A stretch of 37,519 bases of DNA from an uncultured Syntrophobacterales bacterium (GCA_903928915.1 CAIYSL010000129.1:1-37519); one strand, 5' to 3'. Shown: positions 1-8,917, numbered from the stretch's first letter. Program-made: numbers and translations. Notes: generated by a model from the letters alone, not told the origin.

Positions 1-331
1 AATCCTTCTTCTGGTCCGTGCGCGGGAGGGCAAGGAGTTCGGCAAAGCTGTAGCTCAGGGGCCTCTCCAAGAGTCCGCCCACTTCCAGACGCCAACCCGC
101 CAGGATCCGGACAAGGTCCTGTTCGTCGACGGTCCGCACCGGCCACTGGGCAAAGATGCCTCCCTGCCTGGCCCCGGGCTCGAAGGGAAAACCCTTGGGC
201 TCCGCGGCAACGGCTGCGCAGGCGGCAGCGAGGTCCGCGCCCAGGGCCAGCACCGCTGACTTGCCCAGCCACTCCAGGATAGCGCGGCGGGTGAATCCCC
301 GTGTGCCGGTAGGCTCTCGATTTTCAGCCAT
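1..331 (-). CDS. Tat-exported molybdopterin-dependent oxidoreductase (sulfite-oxidase/MsrP-like), N-terminal part
   Basis: The first ~110 codons are present and the 3' end lies outside the window. The ATG at 329-331 is preceded by a GGAGGT ribosome site about 8 bases upstream. The N-terminus has a twin-arginine motif (TRRAIL, residues ~14-19) followed by a hydrophobic stretch and an Ala-rich cleavage region, so export of a folded cofactor-bearing protein is expected. After the signal, WRLEVGGLLERPLSYSF followed by ELLALP is the usual opening of the sulfite-oxidase-type molybdopterin fold found in YedY/MsrP and relatives. The cofactor cysteine is beyond the edge, so the substrate cannot be inferred. 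It lies 86 bases downstream of the AttH-like gene and is probably the last gene seen of the operon that begins with the P-type ATPase. Confidence 0.75.
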   Translation of the reverse strand, partial: MAENREPTGTRGFTRRAILEWLGKSAVLALGADLAAACAAVAAEPKGFPFEPGARQGGIFAQWPVRTVDEQDLVRILAGWRLEVGGLLERPLSYSFAELLALPRTDQKKD

Positions 332-417
332 TTGCAGTTACCTCCGTGCAGTGGGCGCCCATCCCCGGGTTTGGCTGCCGGGCAGCGCTCAGCCCCGGAC
401 CGGCTCCCTGGTTCTCC

Positions 418-1524
418 TCAGAACAGCCCGCCGAGGCTGCCGGCATACCCGGTCAGCTCCGCGTACCCCTCGCAGGTGACGGACCGGTTTCCGGAGGTTC
501 CCCGGCCGGCTACGGCCCCCTCCCAGTAGGTCACCCCGGTCGAGCCTTTGGTGATCAGCTCCTGGTCGGCGAGGCTGGCCGCGATCGTCAGGTCGATCCC
601 TGCCGCGGGGATCCGGACCGCCCAGCGGCTGGGATAGCGGCCGTTGCTGGCCGGGCTCTTCCAGTGCTCCAATGCCGTGACGGTGATCTCCGCGCGGCTG
701 AGGTGGCGCGTCTTCCCGTCCGGCTCCACGAGCGTCCCCGCCGAGGCCGGCTCGACGGAACCGTCGCTTCGGCGCAGGAAATACAGCATCACCTCCCGGC
801 CGTCCGAAAGCGCGAGGCTGAACCAGTCCCACCCCGTCTGCCCCGCAGCGAGCTGGTTGGACCCGAATTCGTGATCGAACCAGCTCCGGCCGCTGACCGC
901 GACCCTCCCGTTCGCGGGCGTGGCCAGGAAGCCCGTGGTTTCCAGATGGGTGAAGGAGGTGTAGTAGGATGCCTGGCCTTCCTGCGGCCCCTTCCTGCTC
1001 AGCCCGTTTCTGCCGTGGAAGACGAGGGGCTTGCGCGGCAGGAGCGTCAAATCCAGGGCCATGCCCTTGTCCCGGGCCTGGAGGGCGATTGTGCCCGACT
1101 GCATCCGGGCCGTCCAGTCCAGGAGCCGGACGTCCAGGTTCTCTTCTCCGGCGCCGGCGAGCCCCGGACCGGTGCGGGAGATGCGCTCGGCGTAGCGAAA
1201 CGTCTTGCCGGCGATGTCGGAGACGGCAAAGTGGCCGAGGTACACGTCGCGGATGTCCCAGGGGCCGGCAGGAGCGGGCGGCTTGTACCGGATTCCCTGG
1301 CGGAAGAAGGTGAGCTGGTAGCCGTACCGGGCGCCCGCATTGGCGGAGAGGTTGCCCGTGAAGTACCACCACTCGGTCCGGTACGCGGGGTGGGAGCCGT
1401 GGTCGCGCGGGAACTTCCAGGGATAGGGCCCCGCGGCCTGCTTCCACTGCGCAGAGGCCGGCGCGGCAGCGAGGAGGAGAAAACAAGCAGCCAGGCAATA
1501 CCCGCAGAGCGATACTTTTTTCAT
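418..1524 (-). CDS. Secreted AttH-like (lipocalin-like, CrtC-related) protein
   Basis: A 368-residue protein with a clear Sec signal peptide: MKK, then a Leu/Ala core, and cleavage after ASA near residue 25. The mature part opens with the AttH/carotenoid 1,2-hydratase signature RTEWWYFTGNL (residues 49-59), preceded by H43 in DHGSHP. The family is a double lipocalin-like fold, often annotated as a predicted secreted hydrolase. The real reaction is unknown. An in-frame ATG lies 36 codons upstream, but it falls inside the permease gene. The ATG at 1524 has GAGGA upstream and gives a perfect signal peptide, so it was chosen. The gene begins 7 bases after the FtsX-type permease, the usual neighbour of this family (attEFGH-type clusters). 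This suggests the ABC system and the protein act together on an envelope substrate, probably a lipid. Confidence 0.85.
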   Translation of the reverse strand: MKKVSLCGYCLAACFLLLAAAPASAQWKQAAGPYPWKFPRDHGSHPAYRTEWWYFTGNLSANAGARYGYQLTFFRQGIRYKPPAPAGPWDIRDVYLGHFAVSDIAGKTFRYAERISRTGPGLAGAGEENLDVRLLDWTARMQSGTIALQARDKGMALDLTLLPRKPLVFHGRNGLSRKGPQEGQASYYTSFTHLETTGFLATPANGRVAVSGRSWFDHEFGSNQLAAGQTGWDWFSLALSDGREVMLYFLRRSDGSVEPASAGTLVEPDGKTRHLSRAEITVTALEHWKSPASNGRYPSRWAVRIPAAGIDLTIAASLADQELITKGSTGVTYWEGAVAGRGTSGNRSVTCEGYAELTGYAGSLGGLF

Positions 1525-1531
1525 GGCGGCG

Positions 1532-4015
1532 TCATTCCTCCCGTATCTGCATCTGGGGGTAGGTCTTGTACACCTTCCAGATCGGGTAGGCGGCCGCCCC
1601 GAGGCTGGCCAGGACCGCGATCGCGAAGGCAACCGCGTAGGGCTCCCAGGCGGGATGGAAGAAGATCGTCCAGTTGAAGCTCCGCAGGTTGATCACCCGG
1701 ATCAGGACCCAGGCGAGCGCGGTCCCCACGCCGATGCTCATCAGGAAGCTCACCATGCCCATGCCGAGCCCCTCCAGGAGGGTCATGGCGGCGACCTGGC
1801 GGGAGGAAAACCCCAGGGCCCGGTAGATCCCGAACTCCCGCTGCCGCTCGATGAACAGCGTCATCAGCGCGCCGGCGATGCCGAAGAAGGCCACGACGAT
1901 GGAGAGCACCTGCATCGAGCGGGTGACGGCGAAGGTGCTGTCGAACACCGCGAGGATGTCGCCCCGGAGCTGATCGCGGGTGAACACCGGAAGGCCCCGC
2001 CGGATGGCCCGCTCGCTTACCTCCTCGAGGAGCGCCTGCCGCTGCGGGTTGCCGGGGTCGATGAAAACGCCCAGGGTGGTGATGGTGCGATCGTTGAAGA
2101 CCCGCAGGTAGGTCGACCGGTCCATCATCACGACACCGTGCTCCGACGTGTAGTCGTAATAGATCGCGGTGATCGTGAGGGTCGCCGGGCCGTCCACCCC
2201 GTCCAGGGTCACGGTATCCCCTGCCCGGAGGCGGAAGCGGCGGGAAAAGCTCTCCGAGACGATGACCGTCCCGTTCTTGACGGGTTCCCAGTTCTCGTTC
2301 CCCCCGGCGAGCCAGCCGAAGTTCGTGAATTTCTGGAGCACCGCCGCATCGACGGCGCACAGCGTGATCGTGGTCCCCCGGTAGAGGGCCTGCACGTTCC
2401 GGTAGCGATCGAATCCGGCCAGGCCGGGGATGGTCTGCATCTCCCGGTAGAAGCTCTCTGGGACTTCCGCCCCGCCGACCTTGCCCACGAACAGATCGGC
2501 CCGCAGCTGGGTTCCCATCCACCAGATGAGCGACTGCCGGAAGCTCCCGATCATGGAGCTGAGGCCGATCGACATGGAGATCGCCACCATGAAGGCCGCC
2601 ACGGCCACTGCCGAGCGGCCGAGGTTCCGGCGGATGTTGCCTGCGGCCACCTTGCCCGGCAGCCCGGCGAGAAACGCGAGGAGCCGCTTCAGGGGCGGAT
2701 GGCAGAAGACCAGGGCCAGCCCCGTGGTCAGGCTGACCCCGATCAGCAGGGCAAAGGAGCCGGCAAACCCGAAGTACACGTGGATGCGGGCGAGCCAAAA
2801 CAGCGCGGCGCTCACGGCCAGGACGCCGGCCCCGGCCAGCGCCGCTCTTGCCGCGCGGCCGTGGGCGCCGCGGACCGCGGTCCTGCCGCGGATGGCCTGC
2901 ACCGGGTCCGCCCGGACCAGTTCGACCAGCGGGAAGATGCCGCCCAGGATGCTCGCCCCGCACCCGAGCCCCACGCTGACGAGCAGGACCGACCAGTCCC
3001 ATTCCAGCGCTGCCGGGCGGAGGAAGAAGTACAGGTTGCTGATCGTCCCCGCGACCAGGCCGCTCAGGAACCGGCTGAGCAGGAACCCGGCCAGGCCGCC
3101 CAGGATCCCGCCGCAGGCCCCGAACAGCAGGATCTCGGAAAGGAAGGCGGCCACGATTTCCCGGCGGCCGGCGCCCAGGCTGCGCAGGATGCCCGCGTCC
3201 TTCATCCGGCTGACCACCGTGAACATGGCCGTGTTGTACACGAGGAACACCCCCACGAACAGGGCCAGAAGCGAGAGGGCCTGGAGGTTCAGGCGGAAGG
3301 CGCCCAGCATGTCGCGCAGGGTGGCGCGGCGCTGCTGCCCGGACTGGATGCGGAAGCCGGATTTCCAGCGGGCAAGAAAGCCGGCTTCGTCGTCCACGAT
3401 CAGGTCCACCCGGTCGATCATGCCGCCGAGCTCGAACAGCCGCTGGCTGTGGCTGATATCCATCAGGATGAGCGGCTCGCCCGAGGCATTCGGGAAGGTG
3501 CCGACGATCCGCATGCGCCCGCGGGAGGTCTCCAGGAACCCGCCGCTGTGCAGCCGGGACTGCGCGGCCAGCTGCTCGTCCACGAGGACCGTATTCTCTT
3601 CGAGGAGAAAGGCGAACCTCTCCGGAGCGGGGGATGCCGCGGGGGTGCCGGGGTGCGCCAGCTGCGGGCGGACGGCCCGGTCGAGGAGCGGATCGATGCC
3701 CAACAGCCGCACCGTTTCGCCGGTGGCGAGCAGGATACGGCGGTCGATCACCGGGGAGAAGGCCAGAACCGCTGGATCGGCGATGATCCGGCTGAGGACG
3801 GTCTCGGCGAGCGGTCCTGCCGGCCGTTCGAGCGAATGGGTGGCCCGGCCGCCGATAAATTCGACGGCCGTCTCGAAGCTGGCAAGGGATGCGCGGGCCG
3901 ACAGCGCCATCCCCACCGCTGCCGCGACCCCGCAGGCGATTCCCAGCAGCTGGAGCAGGCTGAGGCTCCGCCGCCTTCGCAGATACCGTAGGAACGCTTT
4001 CGTGACCACGCTCAC
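1532..4015 (-). CDS. FtsX-family ABC transporter permease (LolCE/AttFG-like)
   Basis: An 827-residue integral membrane protein. There is one N-terminal membrane helix (about 18-40), a large periplasmic domain, and a block of three helices around 265-390 containing the FtsX-type stretch RSLGAGRREIVAAFLSEILL. Two further helices follow, then a second periplasmic domain and a C-terminal three-helix FtsX block with the matching stretch YRALGFSSRQVAAMTLLEG. This duplicated layout is typical of the ~800-residue permeases of the attEFGH/YbbP type that work with a LolD-like ATPase. The start is a GTG at 4013-4015 that overlaps the ATPase stop codon (GTGA, 4012-4015), implying translational coupling. 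A longer ATG-initiated frame exists but would overlap the ATPase by 82 bases. Substrate unknown; lipid or lipoprotein handling at the inner membrane is the family precedent. Confidence 0.88.
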   Translation of the reverse strand: MSVVTKAFLRYLRRRRSLSLLQLLGIACGVAAAVGMALSARASLASFETAVEFIGGRATHSLERPAGPLAETVLSRIIADPAVLAFSPVIDRRILLATGETVRLLGIDPLLDRAVRPQLAHPGTPAASPAPERFAFLLEENTVLVDEQLAAQSRLHSGGFLETSRGRMRIVGTFPNASGEPLILMDISHSQRLFELGGMIDRVDLIVDDEAGFLARWKSGFRIQSGQQRRATLRDMLGAFRLNLQALSLLALFVGVFLVYNTAMFTVVSRMKDAGILRSLGAGRREIVAAFLSEILLFGACGGILGGLAGFLLSRFLSGLVAGTISNLYFFLRPAALEWDWSVLLVSVGLGCGASILGGIFPLVELVRADPVQAIRGRTAVRGAHGRAARAALAGAGVLAVSAALFWLARIHVYFGFAGSFALLIGVSLTTGLALVFCHPPLKRLLAFLAGLPGKVAAGNIRRNLGRSAVAVAAFMVAISMSIGLSSMIGSFRQSLIWWMGTQLRADLFVGKVGGAEVPESFYREMQTIPGLAGFDRYRNVQALYRGTTITLCAVDAAVLQKFTNFGWLAGGNENWEPVKNGTVIVSESFSRRFRLRAGDTVTLDGVDGPATLTITAIYYDYTSEHGVVMMDRSTYLRVFNDRTITTLGVFIDPGNPQRQALLEEVSERAIRRGLPVFTRDQLRGDILAVFDSTFAVTRSMQVLSIVVAFFGIAGALMTLFIERQREFGIYRALGFSSRQVAAMTLLEGLGMGMVSFLMSIGVGTALAWVLIRVINLRSFNWTIFFHPAWEPYAVAFAIAVLASLGAAAYPIWKVYKTYPQMQIREE

Positions 4016-4707
4016 GACGGCATCTCCCCGGTGGCGGGTTCTTCGACCACGATGCCGTCGACCATCCTGAGGATGCGGTCCGAAACCCGGCACGTCAGCG
4101 GGCTGTGGGTGGCCATCAGCAGGGTGGTCCCGTGCTCGCGGCAGCGGCCGGTCAGGAGGTCGAGGACCTGTTCGCCCGTCCGCAGGTCCAGGTTCCCGGT
4201 GGGCTCGTCGGCCAGGATGATGGCCGGCTCCTTGACCATGGCCCGGGCGATGGCCACCCGCTGCTGCTCCCCGCCGGAAAGCTCGTGGGGATAGCGGTTG
4301 GCCTTGGTCCTCAGGCCGACGGACGCGAGCGCGGCAAAGGCCGGTTCGCGGTCCGACCTTCCGGCCAGCTCGAGGGAGAGGTAGACATTTTCAAAGGCGG
4401 TCAGCGTGGGCAACAGGTTGAAGAACTGGAAAACAAACCCCAGCCTGCGACGCCTGAGATCGGTCTTCCCCCGTTCCCCCAGAGAGCCCAGATCCTTCCC
4501 GTCGACGGAGACGCGCCCCCGGGTCGGACGGTCGAGGCCGGCGATGATGTTGAGCAGGGTGGTCTTGCCGGAGCCGCTCTGCCCGTACAGGGCGATGATC
4601 TCGCCTCCCTGTATCTCCAGGTTGACTCCGCGGAGTGCGGCGGAATCGAGCTGCTCGGTTCGCTCGTATTCCTTCCAGAGGTCCTGCACGTGGATTTTCG
4701 CCGGCAT
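4012..4707 (-). CDS. ABC transporter ATP-binding protein (LolD/MacB-like)
   Basis: A 231-residue nucleotide-binding subunit with all expected motifs: Walker A GQSGSGKT (42-49), a Q-loop in FVFQFFNLLP (91-100), signature LSGGEQQR (143-150), Walker B IILADEPTGNLD (163-174) and the H-loop in MATHSPLTC. The LSGGEQQRVAIARA and ADEPTGNLD wording is that of the LolD/FtsE/MacB class, whose partners are FtsX-type permeases. The next gene is one, overlapping by 4 bases. It starts 9 bases after the P-type ATPase stop codon, so it is cotranscribed with that pump. It powers ATP-driven movement of the permease, probably for mechanotransmission or lipid extraction rather than classical import. Confidence 0.93.
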   Translation of the reverse strand: MPAKIHVQDLWKEYERTEQLDSAALRGVNLEIQGGEIIALYGQSGSGKTTLLNIIAGLDRPTRGRVSVDGKDLGSLGERGKTDLRRRRLGFVFQFFNLLPTLTAFENVYLSLELAGRSDREPAFAALASVGLRTKANRYPHELSGGEQQRVAIARAMVKEPAIILADEPTGNLDLRTGEQVLDLLTGRCREHGTTLLMATHSPLTCRVSDRILRMVDGIVVEEPATGEMPS

Positions 4708-4716
4708 CGGCTCCCC

Positions 4717-7545
4717 CTATTTCCCCGCCTCTCGTTTCTTCCGGGCGATCCGCAGGTAGGCCTTGACCAGTTCCATCGCCACCGGCGAGGCGAAGAAGAA
4801 GGGCGCCATGAACAGCCAGTCGCCCCAGGACAGCGGCACCGTGTCGAAGAAGGGCTGGAGGAACGGCACGTAGGTGACCAGCAGGACCAGGACAAAGGAG
4901 CCGGCCGTGGCCCAGACCATCCAGGGGTTGGAGAAGACGCCGAGAGAGAAGACGCTGTGGTGCTCGGAGCGGGCGGTAAAGGCCCTGAGCAGCTCGGACG
5001 TGCAGAGGGTCAGAAAGGCCATGGTCTGGGCGGCCTCGATATGGCCCGGCTGGCCGGGATAGCGCTGCATCCCCAGGAAGAATACCGTCAGGATGGCGGC
5101 GGCGTCCGCGATTGCCACCACGGCGATTCCGATCGCCATGTCCTTGTTGATCACCGGCTCTTGCGGGGGACGGGGCGGCTGCTGCATGATGTCCGGTTCG
5201 CCCTTTTCCATCCCCAGGGCCAGGGCCGGCGCGCCGTCGGAGACCAGGTTCAGCCACAAAAGCTGGATGGGTTTGAGCGGGATCGGGAAGCCCATCAGCA
5301 TGGCGCCGAAGACGATCAGGATCTCGCCGACGTTGCAGGCCAGGAGGAAGTAGACGAACTTCCGGATGTTGGAATAGATGATCCGCCCCTGCTCGATTGC
5401 CGAGACGATGCTGGCGAAGTTGTCGTCCGTCAGGACCATGTCCGCCGACTCCTTCGAGACGTCGGTGCCGGTGATCCCCATCGCCACGCCGATGTTCGCC
5501 CGTTTCAGGGCCGGCGCGTCGTTCACGCCGTCGCCGGTCATGGCCACGATCTGTCCGTTCTGCTTCAGGGCATCGACGATCCGCGTCTTGTGGGCCGGGG
5601 AGACCCGGCAGCAGACGTCCACCCGGTGGGCGACCGCCGCGAGTTCCTCGTCGCCCATCCGGTCGAGTTCGCTTCCCGTAAAGACCAGACCGTTGGGCGT
5701 CCTAAGGCCGATCTGAGCGGCAATGGCCTCGGCCGTGTCCCGGTAGTCGCCGGTCACCATGATGCTCTTCAGGCCGGCCCCGGCCGCCACCTTCACCGCT
5801 TCCCCGACCTCGGGCCGCGGCGGGTCGATCATGCCGAGCAGGCCGACGAAGATCAGGTCCTCCTCCACCGTATCGGGGGTGCAGGCGCCGGGGACATCGG
5901 CCAGGGGGCGGTAGGCGACCCCCAGCACCCGCAGGGCGCTGCTGGCCATGTCGTGGTTCTGCCCGAGGATCTCCCGGCGCTTCGCCTCGGTCAAGGCGAC
6001 GGCCCGGCCGTCCTGCAGCACGCGGCCGCAGAGTTCCAGGACCACGTCGGGGGCCCCTTTGACAAAGGCGATGCAGGGGGGGGGGGTGAAGCCCGGGGGG
6101 GGATTCCGGTCCCGGGACGCCTCGTACCGGTGGACCGTGGCCATCCGTTTGCGGTCCGAATCGAAGGGAATCTCCCCCACCCGCGGGAAGGCCTGCTGCA
6201 CTTCGCTGCGCCAGAAGCCCCCCTTTGCCGCGGCCACGACCATCGCCCCTTCGGTGGGATCGCCGTGGATGTGCCAGAACCGGGCCCCCGCATCCGACGC
6301 CTTTTCCTCGAGGATCGCGTCGTTGCAGAGCATCCCGCCCTGCAGGAGCACCGCCACGTCCGGGTCCTGCCGGGGGTCGAGGGGCTTGCCGTCCAGCGAA
6401 AACTCGCCGACCGGCGTATACCCTTCGCCGGTCAGCCGAAAGCGTTTGTCTCCGGCCCAGCCCCGCAGGACGGTCATCTTGTTCTGGGTCAGGGTTCCGG
6501 TCTTGTCCGAGCAGATCACCGTGGTGCATCCCAGGGTCTCCACGGCGGGCAGCTTGCGGATCAGGGCGTGGCGCTTGATCATCTGCTGCATCCCCAGGGC
6601 GAGGCAGATCGTCACGATGGCCGGAAGCCCTTCCGGGACGGCGGCGATGGCCAGGCTGACGGCGGTCATGAACAGGTTGATGATGTCTTTCTTCTCGGCG
6701 GTGAGATAGTTGAAAAACCCGGTTTCGAAGATGCTCGTCAGATGGGTGTCGCGGAACAGGCCGTAGATGAACACGATGGCGCAGATGCCCAGACAGACGG
6801 TCCCGAGGATTTTGCCCATCTGCGCCAGCTTCTGCTGGAGGGGGGTGTCCTCCTCTTCGTAGGACTGGAGCATCTCCGCGATCATGCCGATCTGCGTATG
6901 CATCCCCGTGCCGGTGACGAGCCCCCTGCCGCGGCCGTAGGTGATCAGGGTGCTCATGAAGGCGGAATTCTTCCGGTCGCCCAGGGGGATGTCCTTGTCC
7001 AGGACCACCGCGGCGTCCTTCTCGACAGGGACCGATTCCCCGGTCAGCGAAGCCTCCTCGACCTTGAGGTTGACGCTCTCCACCAGACGCATGTCGGCGG
7101 GGATGTAGTTGCCGGCCTCCAGCAGAACGATGTCCCCGACTACGAGTTCCCGGGCAGGAACCGTGACCTGGTGCCCTCCGCGGATGACCTGGGCGCTGGG
7201 TGCGGCCATCTTTCTCAGCGCGGCGATGGCCTTTTCGGCCTTCGATTCCTGCACCACCCCGACCGCGGAGTTGAGCACGACGATGAACAGGATGGCGATC
7301 GAATCGATCCACTCGCCCAAGAGGAGCGAGACGAGCGCGGCAACGATCAGGATGATCACGAGAAAATTGTTGAACTGGGCCAGGAGCAGCTTCAGGAACC
7401 CCGGCCGGGGCTTTTCGGTGAGCTCGTTGGGGCCGTGTGTCCGCAGGCGCTCGGCTGCCTCCTCGTGGCTGAGCCCCATTTCCACATGGGTCTTCAGCTC
7501 GCCGACGATGTCTTCGATCCGCAGTCCATGGCATTGGGTTTCCAT
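4717..7545 (-). CDS. P-type cation-transporting ATPase, probable Ca2+ pump (type IIA)
   Basis: A 942-residue pump with the full P-type motif series: TGES (168-171), PEGLP in M4 (304-308), the phosphorylation site DKTGTLT (Asp347), KGAPD (496-500), TGD (598-600) and GDGVND (671-676). M5 has CNVGE, M6 has NLVSDG and M8 has CTSELLRAF. These align with the SERCA Ca2+ ligands Asn768/Glu771, Asn796/Thr799/Asp800 and Glu908, so Ca2+ transport is the best inference; Mg2+ or Mn2+ cannot be excluded. The start at 7545 has AAAGGAG eight bases upstream. A longer frame adds 108 low-complexity residues and is rejected. Oddity: coding-strand C11 and C8 runs (6076-6086, 6095-6102) encode a Pro-rich insert at about 482-490 in the nucleotide-binding domain. 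It heads the operon with the ABC system. Confidence 0.92.
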   Translation of the reverse strand: METQCHGLRIEDIVGELKTHVEMGLSHEEAAERLRTHGPNELTEKPRPGFLKLLLAQFNNFLVIILIVAALVSLLLGEWIDSIAILFIVVLNSAVGVVQESKAEKAIAALRKMAAPSAQVIRGGHQVTVPARELVVGDIVLLEAGNYIPADMRLVESVNLKVEEASLTGESVPVEKDAAVVLDKDIPLGDRKNSAFMSTLITYGRGRGLVTGTGMHTQIGMIAEMLQSYEEEDTPLQQKLAQMGKILGTVCLGICAIVFIYGLFRDTHLTSIFETGFFNYLTAEKKDIINLFMTAVSLAIAAVPEGLPAIVTICLALGMQQMIKRHALIRKLPAVETLGCTTVICSDKTGTLTQNKMTVLRGWAGDKRFRLTGEGYTPVGEFSLDGKPLDPRQDPDVAVLLQGGMLCNDAILEEKASDAGARFWHIHGDPTEGAMVVAAAKGGFWRSEVQQAFPRVGEIPFDSDRKRMATVHRYEASRDRNPPPGFTPPPCIAFVKGAPDVVLELCGRVLQDGRAVALTEAKRREILGQNHDMASSALRVLGVAYRPLADVPGACTPDTVEEDLIFVGLLGMIDPPRPEVGEAVKVAAGAGLKSIMVTGDYRDTAEAIAAQIGLRTPNGLVFTGSELDRMGDEELAAVAHRVDVCCRVSPAHKTRIVDALKQNGQIVAMTGDGVNDAPALKRANIGVAMGITGTDVSKESADMVLTDDNFASIVSAIEQGRIIYSNIRKFVYFLLACNVGEILIVFGAMLMGFPIPLKPIQLLWLNLVSDGAPALALGMEKGEPDIMQQPPRPPQEPVINKDMAIGIAVVAIADAAAILTVFFLGMQRYPGQPGHIEAAQTMAFLTLCTSELLRAFTARSEHHSVFSLGVFSNPWMVWATAGSFVLVLLVTYVPFLQPFFDTVPLSWGDWLFMAPFFFASPVAMELVKAYLRIARKKREAGK

Positions 7546-7908
7546 CAGTGGGGCTCCTTTCCTCTTGTGTTGTCCCCTGAACGATATCCCCACTTGCGCC
7601 TGTTTGCAAGCGATTCGCCACGGCTCCCCGGCCAGCCCTCGGCCCGATGGCCGGGGACTCCGGGCTGCGTTGTGCACCGTGCCTCCGGCCGCGGCCGTGC
7701 CGGAGACCCCACGGGGCTGAAACAACCGCCCATCGGGGCGGGCAGTGAGGGATTGCGCGGGTCTGAGTACACCAACCGGGTATGTCCTGGCGGTGCGGGG
7801 AAGGGGTTGCGAGGCCCGTGAGGCCGGCAGGGAAGCCGGGGCAGCTCCGGACGGAGCCGGGACGGGCATCGCGGACGATGGGGGGCAAAGGAGGCGCCGA
7901 ATCCGCGC
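7546..7908. other. Intergenic region between short-chain dehydrogenase and P-type ATPase
   Basis: This 363-base gap has no credible gene. It contains a perfect 9-bp inverted repeat (CCCCGGCCA at 7626-7634 and its complement at 7648-7656) with no T-run. That could end transcription from the dehydrogenase or be a simple GC-rich palindrome. A possible promoter for the ATPase lies at 7581-7609. The rest is GC-rich and featureless to my eye. Confidence 0.5.
7581..7609 (-). promoter_or_regulatory. Possible sigma70-type promoter of the ATPase/ABC operon
   Basis: On the minus strand, TTGCAA (7604-7609) and TATCGT (7581-7586) are separated by 17 bases, about 36 bases upstream of the ATPase start codon. 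The -35 matches the consensus at only four of six positions. The same -10 hexamer occurs in the much better TRAP promoter at 11952-11957. Confidence 0.35.
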
Positions 7909-8694
7909 CTAGTAGGTCTGCTGCTTCTGCGTGCCGATCGAATAGCCGCCGTCCACGATCAGGTACTGACCGGTGATGAACGAGGCGTCGCTGCCCGCCA
8001 GGAAGGAGACGGCGGCGGCGATGTCCTCGGGCTCCCCGGCGCGCCCGAGCAGGCCGTAGCCCCGGTTGCGCTCCCTGAGCTCCGCCGGCGAGGTCCCCTG
8101 AGCCGCTGCCCTGTTGACGTGGAAATCGGTCAGCGTGAAGGAGGGGCAGACGGCGTTGACGCGGATGCCGTCCTTCCCGTGGGTGGCGGCGAGGCTGCGG
8201 GTCAGGCTCAGGACGCCGAATTTCGCCGCGTCGTACAGGGGCATGTTCGCCCGGCCCGTGAGCGCCGTGGTCGATCCGATCATGACGATCGCCCCTGCCT
8301 TCTGTTCGATCATCCGCGGGAGCGCCGCCTTGCAGGAGAAGGCCACCCCCTTGAGGTTGACCCCCAGGAGCCGGTCCCAGTCCTCCTCGGTGGCCTCCAG
8401 GACCGTGCCGAACACCCGTATCCCCGCGTTGGCGACCAGGACGTCGATGCGGCCGTAGGCTTCAACCGCCGCTCGGGCGAAGCGGCGGCACTGATCCTCG
8501 GCCGCCACGTCGGCCCGGACGAAGAGGGCCTCCGCCCCGCCCGCGGTGAGGAGCGCCACCGTCTCCCGGCCGTCCGCCTCGGTACGGTCCACGACCACGA
8601 CCCGGGCGCCCTCCCGGGCAAAACGGACGGCGCAGGCCCGGCCGATGCCGGCCCCGGCGCCGGTGATTACTGCAACGGGACATTCAGCGTTCAT
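7909..8694 (-). CDS. SDR-family NAD(P)-dependent oxidoreductase
   Basis: A 261-residue classical short-chain dehydrogenase. It has the TGAGAGIG cofactor loop (11-18), VANAG (87-91) and the catalytic set Asn113/Ser141/Tyr154/Lys158 (YDAAK). The C-terminus, GQYLIVDGGYSIG, is typical of FabG-like enzymes. Asp36 at the end of the second beta strand favours NAD(H) over NADP(H). The start at 8694 was preferred over an ATG eight codons upstream because GAGGAG lies 5 bases before it. It sits downstream of the TRAP transporter genes with a large hairpin between, so it is either the last gene of that operon or separately expressed. It would interconvert an alcohol and a ketone on the imported or a related substrate; the substrate is unknown. 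Confidence 0.88.
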   Translation of the reverse strand: MNAECPVAVITGAGAGIGRACAVRFAREGARVVVVDRTEADGRETVALLTAGGAEALFVRADVAAEDQCRRFARAAVEAYGRIDVLVANAGIRVFGTVLEATEEDWDRLLGVNLKGVAFSCKAALPRMIEQKAGAIVMIGSTTALTGRANMPLYDAAKFGVLSLTRSLAATHGKDGIRVNAVCPSFTLTDFHVNRAAAQGTSPAELRERNRGYGLLGRAGEPEDIAAAVSFLAGSDASFITGQYLIVDGGYSIGTQKQQTY

Positions 8695-8774
8695 CGGACT
8701 CCTCGTGATTCTGCTCATCGCCCCCCGGCGCCTCGGCCGGCAGCGGGGGGGGGAACTGACGGCTTGATCCGGGT

Positions 8775-8820
8775 CTTCCGGGACCGGCCGGGCCGTGTGC
8801 GGCCCGGCCGGTCCCGGAAG
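8775..8820. terminator. Perfect 20-bp stem hairpin, possible terminator
   Basis: CTTCCGGGACCGGCCGGGCC (8775-8794) is followed by a 6-base loop and its exact complement (8801-8820). It lies between the TAXI receptor stop (8918) and the dehydrogenase start (8694). No T-run follows on either strand, so it is not a canonical intrinsic terminator. It may partly terminate transcription, stabilise the transporter mRNA, or be a mobile palindrome. Confidence 0.5.
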
Positions 8821-8917
8821 ATGATCGCTGGCACCGTCAGGAAAGGGGGATTGACCGTTCAGACGGCGACGGTGACCCTTCGGTAAGAACCCGGCATAAC
8901 GGCAGACAAAGACCGGT

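Noticed and set aside
1523-3991. Long plus-strand open frame opposite the FtsX permease (822 codons)
   Set aside because: It is an antisense shadow of a clear membrane protein gene, with Arg/Gly/Asp/His-rich composition, no recognisable domain and no ribosome site; such frames are common in GC-rich DNA.
4105-7821. Plus-strand open frame of 1238 codons opposite the P-type ATPase
   Set aside because: It is the mirror of the well-supported ATPase; its composition is His/Gly/Asp/Arg-rich and no motif is seen.
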